Assembly: GCF_029714305.1 (NCBI RefSeq)
Contig: NZ_CP121647.1
Span: forward strand, 2,252,501 to 2,316,500
Length of the DNA stretch: 64,000 nucleotides
Direction of reading: 5' to 3'
Origin: Bradyrhizobium sp. CB3481
Lineage (GTDB): Bacteria > Pseudomonadota > Alphaproteobacteria > Rhizobiales > Xanthobacteraceae
Under the pieces are notes generated by a model, which was given only the letters and a program-made list of their open reading frames with translations, was not told the DNA's origin and did not search any database. Shown here in pieces: positions 43,205 to 51,713 of the stretch (positions are counted from its first letter, which is position 1; each line of letters starts with the position of its first letter). Both the position numbers and the translations under genes were made by a program.

Positions 43205-44389
43205 TCATGACAGGTCGTCGATGGCTTTGGCCAAGACGGCGTCGATCCCATTCCGCCGGTCGTAGAATTGAGCTTGGAGAGGTTCGCAAGCGTCGCACAG
43301 CCGCTTATAAATGGCCGGATCATCAAAAAGACGGGATATGACGTCGACATAGGAGTCGACGTCATCGGTGCGCGCTTCTAACGATGCCTCACGCAGCACC
43401 TCGAGGGCCGGCACCACTGGATTAGTGATCAGCGGACGGTTCGCCAATATGGCCTCGGCCGCGGTCATTGCGAGACCTTCAGCAAAATCGCTTCGGGTTG
43501 GTACGATCGAAATGTGATTGTCACTGTAGACCTGTTGCAATCGCTCAAGCGACACCCAACCGAGTAGGTTGACGTTTTCGAGCGCCAACTCGCTCTTTCT
43601 TTGTTGAAGAAGATCAAAATCCGGTCCGGTGCCGCAGATATCCCACTGCACTTTACCGGGATGTGTTTGTTCAAGCCGCCTCGCAATCTCAAGGATGTCG
43701 AACACGCCCTTGATCCGGTTCACGCGTCCTACATACATCACTCGGAGTTTTTTCCCGTCGAATGCCGGGGGCGGGGCAATGGGTACAAAGCGGCTCGGCA
43801 GGAATTGTGCACGGATCTCGTAAAGCGGTCCGTGAACGCCGTTGGTGATTTGACGGACCTGACGCACACACTCGGGCGACACACCGATGGTGGCTGATGC
43901 TCCCCATCGAAAGAAAGCCGCATCGATCATTGATAGTAGTCGATGATGCGGCCGCTTCGGCGGAAACCCGCGCGGCCAGATTGTATTGTGAAGAACGACG
44001 ACGACAGGAATGCCGACCAGGCGGAACATCCATCCAGTGAAAAACTGGCTCGTTCCGGAGTCGATTACTGCTAGCGTCGCTCTGAATTTCAATGCCGTCC
44101 GGAAGAGGCTCCAGAAGTAGCTCAGTTCGGACCAGTGAAACCGCCAACCTTTGCTCGCGCTCCATTTAGGCCGATGTTCGAGCGTTATGAAGCCATCGTT
44201 GAGTAGATCAGCCGGGGACCTGTACGAAATGAAATAGGCGACGGCGCCGGCGCGCTTGCAGTAGTCTTCGATCTGACTGGAAAAGGTAATCGAGACCTCG
44301 GTTGGATCGTGAGCTCCAGCGCGCCAGTGCCGGTGGGCGGCAATGATATTGCCTGGGCCCGCGGCGTACAGCAGTCGATGTTTTGACAT
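43205..44389 (-). CDS. Glycosyltransferase family 4
   Basis: A 394-aa GT-B protein. N-terminal YAAGPGNIIAAHRHWRAG, the acceptor-side VVVVLHNTIWP, the donor-side start MYVGRVNRIKGVFDILEIARRL, and the E-x7-E type motif FAEGLAMTAAEAILANRPLI. Likely adds a sugar in the island glycan pathway. It is preceded on the same strand by a 47-aa membrane protein 15 nt upstream, so the two are probably co-expressed. Confidence 0.87.
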   Translation of the reverse strand: MSKHRLLYAAGPGNIIAAHRHWRAGAHDPTEVSITFSSQIEDYCKRAGAVAYFISYRSPADLLNDGFITLEHRPKWSASKGWRFHWSELSYFWSLFRTALKFRATLAVIDSGTSQFFTGWMFRLVGIPVVVVLHNTIWPRGFPPKRPHHRLLSMIDAAFFRWGASATIGVSPECVRQVRQITNGVHGPLYEIRAQFLPSRFVPIAPPPAFDGKKLRVMYVGRVNRIKGVFDILEIARRLEQTHPGKVQWDICGTGPDFDLLQQRKSELALENVNLLGWVSLERLQQVYSDNHISIVPTRSDFAEGLAMTAAEAILANRPLITNPVVPALEVLREASLEARTDDVDSYVDVISRLFDDPAIYKRLCDACEPLQAQFYDRRNGIDAVLAKAIDDLS

Positions 44390-44404
44390 TCAATCTTCTA
44401 GCGT

Positions 44405-44548
44405 TTACTGGAGGCTTTGAACGAATCGACGGTCGCGCTCGATCTCTTCAACTGGTCTGGTCGAAGGAGCGTATTTCAGTCGCCGCAAGCATACGTAGAC
44501 ACCAGCGAAAATTCCGAGGGTGATGACTAAAAAGATGCCGAAAATCAT
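44405..44548 (-). CDS. Small single-TM protein upstream of glycosyltransferase (47 aa)
   Basis: A 47-aa frame beginning MIFGIFLVITLGIFAGVYV, one strong TM helix, followed by a basic/polar tail (LRRLKYAPSTRPVEEIERDRRFVQSLQ). GGAG lies about 9 nt before ATG and the stop is 15 nt before the GT4 gene, which supports an operon. No family recognised; a membrane anchor or partner for the glycosyltransferase is conceivable. Confidence 0.5.
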   Translation of the reverse strand: MIFGIFLVITLGIFAGVYVCLRRLKYAPSTRPVEEIERDRRFVQSLQ

Positions 44549-44584
44549 GAGGTAGGTCTCCGAACCTCTTCCAAACTGATAAGA

Positions 44585-44908
44585 CTACCCCGCGTTGCCA
44601 TCTGTGCCAATCCACGAAAGGTGGTTAACTACCAGCAAATGACACTGGCACCCCGACAACATCGTTTTCCGTCCCGAAGAGGGGTTATAGTTCCCGATTG
44701 CTAATCCTGGCCGCCCGAGAGCCAGACTCTTGGTCCTGCTAGGGATGAAGCTCGAGGAGTTGAGGACGAGCGCGCTGGAGACCGGCGCGTCACCACCTAC
44801 GATCGACCATGTCGATTCGATGATCTGGTCACCGTCAAGACGTGCGGTCCAGTCGACGTCGAAGTCGGCGACTTCGTGCGGATCCTTGCCACTTTCCCAG
44901 AACAACAT
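44585..44908 (-). pseudogene. Decayed phage fiber-tail adaptor protein
   Basis: The N-terminal part (KDPHEVADFDVDWTARLDGDQIIESTWSIVGG) matches the pattern of small phage tail-adaptor proteins (KDPxEVxDYxxDWxxRL...TSTW). After about residue 60 the expected VWLSGG continuation is found in a neighbouring frame with a stop inside, so the gene is frameshifted. Directly upstream on the same strand (about 44940-45060) another frame ends SSLIAVTMKEERTVYAPKDE, possibly the tail of a second phage gene. No other prophage genes are visible in the window. Confidence 0.55.
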
Positions 44909-45222
44909 CTTGATGGGTTCCTACTCGTCTTTCGGCGCGTAAACGGTACGCTCTTCCTTCATGGTGACGGCAATGAGCGAGGACTTCGTGATTGTCGCCA
45001 CCCGTGACGAGCGGCCGAAGACATAGCGCATCGCCTGCGTCGACCCTGATCAGAACCCGGCTCGCCAGCGGGAGCGGTGCGCTTGAGGCTGAAGTGTCGC
45101 CAGCCGGACAGACCGGACGACGGCAGCGAGCTAGTTTTGCTTACTGGCTGTATCCTCACCCGCAGCCAGGGTTTCTCCTCATGGTTAGCGGCCTCGGCGC
45201 GCGAATGCCCCGGGGCCGCTTC

Positions 45223-45405
45223 TCATGCTACTGCCGGTTGATCGATCGCCGGATGCGGCAGCGGCCCAGCGTGATCAGCGACGGCGCCAAGATCGCTAAT
45301 ATCAATCCAACCGCCGCACTGCGGACACATGATAATTTCGGCAGCTTCCTTGGATGAGCGGCGCAGCCGCTCGGCAAGATATTTGCCGCGAGGAATATGC
45401 CTCAT
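45223..45405 (-). CDS. Small CxxC zinc-finger-like protein
   Basis: A 60-aa protein from ATG 45405, overlapping the FkbM gene stop by ATGA. It contains IIMCPQCGGWIDISDLGAVADHAGPLPHP, a pattern I recall from small conserved rhizobial proteins with CPxC and DLGxVxxHxGPLPHP. The C-terminus ends in DQPAVA. Function unknown; only one CxxC pair is present, so metal binding would need a dimer or His ligands. Confidence 0.5.
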   Translation of the reverse strand: MRHIPRGKYLAERLRRSSKEAAEIIMCPQCGGWIDISDLGAVADHAGPLPHPAIDQPAVA

Positions 45406-46298
45406 CGAGAGGCCTCCTTGACCCGCTCGACAGAGTGATGCAAGCGGTTCTTGATCTTGATCCAATGGGGCGAGCGGCCGCCGCGATAAGGGCTCTCTCT
45501 CTGCGCTTCGAAACTAAGCAACTTTCCGCTTGCAAGGTCTGACCGAACAAAAAAGGCGTTATTTCCGGTGATATTGCATCCGACGAGCGAATAACCTTTG
45601 TCAGACAGTAGGCGTGTCCATGCCGTAAGAGATGCGCTATACCAATCGGTGCCATCCCAAACGTGATCAGCGCGATATGGCATATGCCAGTCAATCGGAG
45701 GGCGTAGCTTGGGATTGTATTCGACGATGATTAGGCGCGCTTGGAGCTTTCCCTGCAGTGCTTCGATGATGTCATAGTCATTGCCATCGATATCAATCGA
45801 AAAGAGGTCTAATCCCTTCAGGGATGGCCATCGGGCGCTTAGTTCGGCGGAGAAGTCCCTCGTTACGAATTTCTGATTAGCCTCTAGCTGGCCGTTCGAT
45901 ATTCTGTCGGAGAACTTGTCCTTAATGGATGCTACGGCGGAGGATGATCCTTCGAACCAAACCCCCTTCCATCCATGATAAAGCAGAGTGCAAGTATTGC
46001 ACTCCCAGCCGTTCTCTACGCCAATCTCTACGAACTGTTTTGTCTCAGTCCCGATGCGATTGAAGATTTCGGCAATAATCCCGTCTTCGTCTTCCTGCGA
46101 AAAGACCTTATAGCCGTGCCGCAAAAGTCGTTTCGGTTCCTGGTACCTTGTCTGCGAGAGGATGTCTTTCAGTGTTGCTTGGCCAATATGCCAGCGCAGC
46201 TCATAAAGCTGTTTTCGGATATCTCTAATGCCGAGCGCACGGTCGCTAAATCGGCGAAATAAGCTTGTTAAGCGATAAGCTATGCTAGGCAATGGCAA
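45402..46298 (-). CDS. FkbM-family methyltransferase-like protein
   Basis: A 298-aa protein of the FkbM type: SQEDEDGIIAEIFNRIG, SAM-binding FVEIGVENGWECNT, then GLDLFSIDIDGNDYDIIEAL and LIIVEYNPKLRPP. FkbM-like enzymes methylate sugars or lipids and are common in polysaccharide islands. It follows decayed sequence and precedes, on the minus strand, the small CxxC gene, prophage debris and the glycosyltransferase. Confidence 0.8.
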   Translation of the reverse strand: MPLPSIAYRLTSLFRRFSDRALGIRDIRKQLYELRWHIGQATLKDILSQTRYQEPKRLLRHGYKVFSQEDEDGIIAEIFNRIGTETKQFVEIGVENGWECNTCTLLYHGWKGVWFEGSSSAVASIKDKFSDRISNGQLEANQKFVTRDFSAELSARWPSLKGLDLFSIDIDGNDYDIIEALQGKLQARLIIVEYNPKLRPPIDWHMPYRADHVWDGTDWYSASLTAWTRLLSDKGYSLVGCNITGNNAFFVRSDLASGKLLSFEAQRESPYRGGRSPHWIKIKNRLHHSVERVKEASR

Positions 46299-46660
46299 TA
46301 CTCGTGAAGCTGCAGGGGTACATTCCGCAAGCGATAGGCCATGCAGTCGATACTAGTAAGTATGACGGACGCGCCGAAGCGCCCCCACCCGGATCGAAAT
46401 AGGCTTGCCGACGATAGCGCAGGGTCATTGAAACCAAATACCGATCAAAAAGGCTATAACACCTATTACTCAACTCCCCACTGAAAGCCCCATTCCACCT
46501 TCCCGCGGCGGCTGAGTCAATCTGACCAGGATTGCGTCTGGTAGGGCGGATCCATAACTAAGGTGTAGACGGACGCCTGCGCGGTTGAAGCGAAAAGCAG
46601 CGGGAAGATAAATGCAAGCAAACGCGTAACTCAATTCCTTACCATTCTGGCAAAGGGTGG
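46299..46660. other. Intergenic region with a possible orphan signal-peptide stub
   Basis: No intact gene. On the minus strand 46517-46621 reads LLAFIFPLLFASTAQASVYTL and more, a good signal peptide followed by about 15 residues and a stop; it may be the 5' stub of a decayed secreted-protein gene. Nothing else supported. Confidence 0.3.
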
Positions 46661-46960
46661 CTACTTGCTGGAGTTCGTCAAATAGTGCAGAAATGTTGCT
46701 GCTGATTTTTTGACCTCTTCGCCGCTTAAGGGCGCCCCCAGCGACAGCGCACCAATGGTTATATCTGCTGCGGGTCTGTCTTGCTCGAAACTCGCGAATT
46801 GCTTGGATGCGCCCGAAATTATTCCTGAAATCCCTTCGGGTAAGTCCAGTTCTCCGCCCGGGTCCCCGTTCAGCCAAAACTGCATCTTTCGCGCGTCCTT
46901 TGTGATTTGAAGGACGATGATTTGAAAACCAGATCTCGAGCCGCATGTCGGGATGACCAA
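46661..46960 (-). pseudogene. C-terminal fragment of a lectin/LamG-like protein
   Basis: The frame covers only the last 85 or so residues of a concanavalin/LamG-like domain (IIVLQITKDARKMQFWLNGDPGGELDLPEG; DITIGALSLGAPLSGEEVKKSAATFLHYL). The upstream part of the gene is absent because the sequence changes at about 46950 to a fragment of a different gene in the opposite direction. Identification of the fold is tentative. Confidence 0.5.
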
Positions 46961-47423
46961 CTACCTGTTTGGCAGCCGGCCCTCGCTCGCTGATTTCGCC
47001 TGGTTCGGCCAGCTCAGCGAGATGGCCACCGACCCGACGCCGATGCGGATCATGCGTGCAAGAGCGCCGTTCACCGATCACTGGGTACGGCGGCTGGACG
47101 ATGCGTCGGGCGTCGAACGGGAGTGGTATCCGCGCGAGCAGGCGCTTGGTGGCATGGTCGAAGAGCTGCTGAAGATAGCCGGCGAACTCTATCTGCCGTT
47201 CCTTGTCGCCAATCAAGAGGCCTTTGCGAACGCCCTCGATCAGGTGGAGATGAAGGTCTGGGGCCTGCCTTATGCGCTGGCGCCGTTCAAATACCAGGTG
47301 AAGTGCCTCACGCTGCTCCGCGACAGGTTTGCAGCGCTCGATGCGGACAGCCGGGCGGCGTTGCGGCCGGTGCTGGAGCGCACCGGATGCTGGCAGCATC
47401 TGGCACACGGTTCAAATCGCTGA
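46953..47423 (+). pseudogene. 5'-truncated glutathione-S-transferase-like gene
   Basis: About 155 residues of a GST-type C-terminal helical domain (NYLFGSRPSLADFAWFGQLSEM is the classic GST C-domain entry). The N-terminal thioredoxin-fold half is missing and there is no ribosome site before the first ATG. High-GC, typical chromosomal codon use. It appears to be a core gene cut by the island event, and its left edge marks a recombination junction. Confidence 0.75.
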
Positions 47424-47636
47424 GCAGTTAATGCTGGCGGCTGCCCAGCGCGCGAGCACCGCCAGACTCTAAACTGACCCATGCACGCGTTCGTGGAATA
47501 TGATCGACCAACCACTAAGACGCTCCGCCGGCCGGCTGGCCCCGTTTAATGCTGACTATGTCTCGTAGTAATGCTGTGGAGTAGAAGCGAAAACGTTTCG
47601 TCAGCGCAGGATGCTATAGCGAAGAAAATGTGAGCG

Positions 47637-48053
47637 TCAGTCCTGCAAAGTGATTGCGGGATTAGGTACGCCGGCCACGTCACATACTGCCTCAATGAGC
47701 AGGCGCACCGCTTTGGCGTGCCAATCGATTTGGTCCAGAGACTTGTCCCAGTACTCTGACATCACGTGAGCGGTGTGGCGTGCCTTTACCCCTAATCCGA
47801 CGACCGGGTGAGCAGGCGTCGTCATGATTGCATCTTCGACGGGATAAAGTCTGCTCAGAATGGCTTCGACCTCGGATCCCTTAGCTTCCCCAATAGCTGC
47901 CACGCCCCCGGTTCGTATTGAAGCGAGTTCTTCAAGGAGGCCCGTCAACTCGGCTTCCAGTGCAAGCAACGTACGGTCATTGAGCCAGGGCGATGCCGCT
48001 CTAGTTGAGCTTTCCTCCGGGTTTAGCCCGGCATTTACAACGCGGTCTCTCAT
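47637..48053 (-). CDS. Helical partner protein of XRE module (right)
   Basis: A 138-aa helical protein from ATG 48053; longer starts would overlap the divergent XRE gene. It is homologous over about 65 residues to the protein at 26705-27100 (AIMTTPAHPVVGLGVKARHTAHVMSEYWDKSLDQIDWHAKAVRLLIEAVCDVAGVPNP). It is divergent from an XRE gene across 106 bp, the same plan as the left module but inverted. Function unknown. Confidence 0.65.
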   Translation of the reverse strand: MRDRVVNAGLNPEESSTRAASPWLNDRTLLALEAELTGLLEELASIRTGGVAAIGEAKGSEVEAILSRLYPVEDAIMTTPAHPVVGLGVKARHTAHVMSEYWDKSLDQIDWHAKAVRLLIEAVCDVAGVPNPAITLQD

Positions 48054-48108
48054 GATGGGAGTCTCCAGCGCAGAGCAGTTCGCAACGCTTGTTGAAATAC
48101 AACGTTTG

Positions 48109-48122
48109 TTGAGTATACTCAA
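48109..48122. promoter_or_regulatory. Palindromic operator candidate in right XRE module
   Basis: TTGAGTATACTCAA is a perfect 14-bp palindrome midway in the 106-bp divergent region between the XRE gene and its partner; related TGTTGA/TCAACA half-sites flank it (GTTGAAATACAAC upstream, GTTCAACA downstream). XRE dimers typically bind such sites. Confidence 0.5.
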
Positions 48123-48159
48123 TTGATGAGTACGTTCAACAGGTCGCATTCGTTCGAAA

Positions 48160-48369
48160 ATGAACGATTTGCGGGATACTGTTGCTCGGAATTTGCGCCG
48201 GCTGCGCACGGTGAAGGGTTGGACACAGGAGGAGCTCGCGTATCGTGCAAAAGTTGATCGGAGCTATGTGAGTCAGCTGGAGACTGGGGTGTACAGCGCG
48301 TCCGTGACGATGCTTGGTAAGCTGTCGAAGGCACTAGGTGTGGATCCCAGCGAGTTGCTCAAACCTTGA
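48160..48369 (+). CDS. XRE-family HTH regulator (right island module)
   Basis: A 69-aa minimal Cro/C1 HTH protein: RNLRRLRTVKGWTQEELAYRAKVDRSYVSQLETGVYSASVTMLGKLSKALGVDPSELL. It has no extra domain. It is divergent from the helical protein at 47637 and is probably an autoregulator acting on the palindrome between them. Confidence 0.85.
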   Translation: MNDLRDTVARNLRRLRTVKGWTQEELAYRAKVDRSYVSQLETGVYSASVTMLGKLSKALGVDPSELLKP

Positions 48370-48624
48370 CCGTCTACCTTTGTCAGGCGTTCACTGGAGT
48401 GTTTTAGCAGACTTTTGCCAGCGCCCTTGCCCTTCAGCCTCAAGAATGGCAGCGGGCCGAATGACCAGAGCGCGTGCAAAGTCTGGCGTGATCGCCCAGT
48501 CCTTGTAGATTCTGAGCTGCCACTGAGCATTCCTCCAGAAGAAGCAGAGCCGATCTTGCCCATGGAGCCGATCCAGTTCGCAATTGGCGGTGCGGCTGCG
48601 CCTGAGACAGCAACTGCGGCGCGG

Positions 48625-49260
48625 TTAGCTGGACGAGTGGTGGCGACTGCCGAGCGCCGTCTTAATCGAGTCAGGATTTTTGATCCGCTCGATCAGCATG
48701 TCGATGCGATCCCCGCCCCAGAATAATTCGCCATTGAACACCATCGTCGGCACGCCGAAAACCCCGAGTTTCTCGGCCTCATCGATGATGCGATCATGTT
48801 CCGCCCGTGCCGGGCCGCGGACGTAAGCTTCGAATTGATCGGCAGAACCGCCGAGCGATGCGATCACGCCCGATATCTCCGACAGCCCGTCGATCTCGAG
48901 ATCGTGACTCCAGAAGCGGCGGAACACCGTGTCGTGGTAGGCGCGGAACAGGCCCTGGCGCTGCGCGAACAGCATGCCGGCGCTGGCATAAAAGGCGTCA
49001 TAGATGCGCCGCGGACCCTTCATGACGAGGCCCTGTGCATTGGCATGGCGGCGCGCATCCATATACGAATAGCGCACCTTGCGCCAGAAATGCGGTGTGC
49101 GCTCCTCGACCGTGCCCATGAACGCGGGAATGCGCAGCGTGTAGGGCAGCCATTCGAGTTCGACGCCGTGAACCTCCTCAAGTTCGAACAGCCGCTTGTT
49201 GGCGACGAAGGCGTAGGGGCTCTTGTAGTCGGTGTAGATTCGGACGCGTGGTCTATCCAT
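48625..49260 (-). CDS. DsbA-fold isomerase, 2-hydroxychromene-2-carboxylate isomerase family
   Basis: A 211-aa thioredoxin-fold protein from ATG 49260 (AGGA about 8 nt upstream): VRIYTDYKSPYAFVANKRLFELE has SPY in place of the CxxC of DsbA, and GVFGVPTMVFNGELFWGGDRIDML is the cis-Pro region. This is the HCCA isomerase/GST-kappa pattern, glutathione-dependent isomerases of aromatic degradation. A longer in-frame start at 49416 adds 52 unsupported residues. It lies beside the monooxygenase operon on the same strand. Confidence 0.82.
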   Translation of the reverse strand: MDRPRVRIYTDYKSPYAFVANKRLFELEEVHGVELEWLPYTLRIPAFMGTVEERTPHFWRKVRYSYMDARRHANAQGLVMKGPRRIYDAFYASAGMLFAQRQGLFRAYHDTVFRRFWSHDLEIDGLSEISGVIASLGGSADQFEAYVRGPARAEHDRIIDEAEKLGVFGVPTMVFNGELFWGGDRIDMLIERIKNPDSIKTALGSRHHSSS

Positions 49261-49788
49261 GGCGCATTCCTGTTCGAGCGGATCAGTATCCGCGATCCGA
49301 CCAGGGAAGGGAACCACGCCTCGCGTTTCCGACGATGCAAAAACGAATGGGCCCCGGTGCATGAGAGCATCGCGGGGCCCGACATCTTCGTTATAGGCGA
49401 AGGATTTCTGGTACACACCAGTAGGGTCTCAGGATCCTGGAGCACGTGGCCTTTGCGCTCCCAGTCCCGCGGATATGTGCGAATTTTTGAAAGCGCGATG
49501 AGGCTGGCAGCTGCTTATGACCTCAACCGCACTTGGACCTTGCGCTGAGCAAGGTCAGCCGGATAACCCGGTGGCGTCATGCTCCTCTCCAAGAGTTGGC
49601 CAACGGACTGTGTCCGCTTTCTGCGTGTCGTCTCGATCATGTAATCGGGACGCCAATGCCTGCAAAGCGGGGAGCTGACGCTCCGTGACTCCTGCAGGTG
49701 CAGTGAGCCAAATGCTGCGGCAGATAGAGCCATGTGTCAAGTAAACCAAGGTTTGTTGATCCACCGGGTTCCCGTGCCCGCTGGTATG
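49261..49788. other. Intergenic region with no supported feature
   Basis: About 530 bp between the isomerase and monooxygenase genes. Short frames occur on both strands without domain character. No RNA gene, repeat or strong terminator seen. Confidence 0.5.
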
Positions 49789-51699
49789 TCAGGCCTTTGT
49801 GTGGCGGTAATCGCGTAAATCGGGATCGTGCGTCATTGCCCAGTAATCCACGAACCGCCAAGGCATTGCAGAGAACACGCGGCCCTGAGTGTTGCGGTAG
49901 TAGGTGGTCATGCCCGGATGAGTCCAGATCAATTGCTCATGCTCGGCATCGACTTTCCTGATGTATCGATCATGCGCTTCGGGACGAACATCGATCGCGG
50001 CGATGTCCTGCTCGATCATGTCGACCAGGCACGCCGAGATATAGCGGCTTTGGCATTCCGACTGGAAGATCACGCTGCCGCCATGCGCCGGTCCTGAATT
50101 GGGGCCGAGCATCACGAAGAGATTGGGAAAGTCTGGCACGGTGAGGCCGAGATAGGCGGTCGGGTTGTCGTTGGCCCAGGCCGTCTTCAGATTCTTTCCG
50201 CCGCGTCCGGTGATGTTAAGGCGAGCCGCCATTTCCGTGACCTTGAAGCCGGTCGAGATGACGATGATATCCGCAGGCCGCGTCTTGCCGTCGGCCGCGA
50301 CGATGCCGCCACCGGCAAAATGATCGATCTTCTCGGTGACCAGTTCGACATTCGGCTTCGTCAGCGTCTTGAACCAGTTGTTGTCGAGCAGGATGCGCTT
50401 GCCGTAGGGCGGATAGGTCGGCACGCATTTCTCGACGAGGTCGGGGCGGTCCTTCAATTCGGACAGGATGAAGTTGGTCAGCTCCTCGCGATGCCGGTCA
50501 TTTCCCTTGTTGACGGCGCGTTCGGGATGCGGCCAGTTGGGGTCCTTGCGCAGGAACGGCAGCAAGCCGTCGCCGTAGCGCCAGAACATGTTGAAGCGAT
50601 ACCACTGTACATAGAACGGCAGATGCGCGAGCAGCCACTGGGCGCCCTCGCTGATCGGATCGGAATAGCCGGCGACTGGGCGCGCCCATTGCGCGGTCCG
50701 CTGATAAACAGTGACCGAGGCTACGCGGTCTGCGATCGAGGGGACCAACTGCATGGCGGTGGCGCCGGTGCCGATGACGGCGACGCGCTTGCCGTCGAGC
50801 TCGATATCGTCCGACCACAGCGCGGAGTGCAGTATCCGGCCCTTGAAATCTTCCTCACCCTCGAAGTGCGCTGGATTGGGATCGTTGAGCTGGCCGATCG
50901 CGCTGACGAGAACGGTCGATTCAAATGTCTCCTCGCCATGGACGGTCCTTAGCGTCGATACCCAGCGCCGGCTGGCTTCGTCCCAGCGCGACGACGTCAG
51001 CTCGGTGTTGAGGCGCAGATGCTTGCGGATGTCGTGCTCGAGCGCGACCTTCCTGAGATAGTCGAGCAGCTCCTGCCGCTGGGCGAAATAGCGCGTCCAC
51101 GGGTTACGCTTGCCGAATGAGAAAGAGTACGAATGGTTCGGCGTGTCGACACCGCAGCCGGGATAGCGATTGACATACCAGGTGCCGCCGAGCTCGTCGT
51201 TCTTCTCGACGATGGTGTAGGGGATGCCGAGCCGGCCAAGCGCGACGCCCAGCGCAATGGCGCAGACGCCGGCGCCGACGATCAGCACATGCTGCTGTGT
51301 CAGCTTCTCGTTCGCAGGTGGCTTGCGCCAGCGCGCATCGCGCGGGATGAAGCTCATTTCCTCGCGCATCAGCGGTGCATATTCCGGCGCGACGTTCTCG
51401 CCGAGCGTGGTGCGCATCATCTTCAGCATCAGCTCGTCGCCGGGGTCCGTTATGAAAGGCTTCGGCTCGCCGTTCGCGAACAGTTTCAACACCGCGGCAC
51501 GGATTTCAGCCTGGATTTCAGGAGGGACGCCCGCCTGAGGGTCCGGGATCAGACGCACGTCGCGCTTCGGCTTGTAGGGTGGCTCCAGCCAGCGTTCGTC
51601 GCCGGTCATGTGCACCAGCACCATCAGCAGCACGCGGATGTCGCCCTCGGCGATGGCCGACGACAGATCGAGTTTCTTGCGCGGCAGCTCGATATTCAT
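49789..51699 (-). CDS. Flavin-dependent Baeyer-Villiger-type monooxygenase
   Basis: A 636-aa enzyme. An N-terminal extension of about 140 residues precedes the FAD-binding GxGxxA motif (VGAGVCAIALGVALGRLG), GGTWYVNRYPGCGVDTPNHSY, the Baeyer-Villiger fingerprint FKGRILHSALW and the NADPH site AVIGTGATAMQL. Length and extension match 4-hydroxyacetophenone-monooxygenase-like enzymes, which convert ketones to esters. Last gene of a minus-strand operon (acyl-CoA synthetase, TetR, SDR, monooxygenase), suggesting ketone/alcohol oxidation feeding CoA ester metabolism. Confidence 0.9.
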   Translation of the reverse strand: MNIELPRKKLDLSSAIAEGDIRVLLMVLVHMTGDERWLEPPYKPKRDVRLIPDPQAGVPPEIQAEIRAAVLKLFANGEPKPFITDPGDELMLKMMRTTLGENVAPEYAPLMREEMSFIPRDARWRKPPANEKLTQQHVLIVGAGVCAIALGVALGRLGIPYTIVEKNDELGGTWYVNRYPGCGVDTPNHSYSFSFGKRNPWTRYFAQRQELLDYLRKVALEHDIRKHLRLNTELTSSRWDEASRRWVSTLRTVHGEETFESTVLVSAIGQLNDPNPAHFEGEEDFKGRILHSALWSDDIELDGKRVAVIGTGATAMQLVPSIADRVASVTVYQRTAQWARPVAGYSDPISEGAQWLLAHLPFYVQWYRFNMFWRYGDGLLPFLRKDPNWPHPERAVNKGNDRHREELTNFILSELKDRPDLVEKCVPTYPPYGKRILLDNNWFKTLTKPNVELVTEKIDHFAGGGIVAADGKTRPADIIVISTGFKVTEMAARLNITGRGGKNLKTAWANDNPTAYLGLTVPDFPNLFVMLGPNSGPAHGGSVIFQSECQSRYISACLVDMIEQDIAAIDVRPEAHDRYIRKVDAEHEQLIWTHPGMTTYYRNTQGRVFSAMPWRFVDYWAMTHDPDLRDYRHTKA

Positions 51700-51713
51700 G
51701 CGGATGTCCTCGT

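Noticed and set aside
46470..47408. 312-codon minus-strand frame across the GST fragment
   Set aside because: Antisense shadow; the plus strand shows the recognisable GST C-terminal domain.
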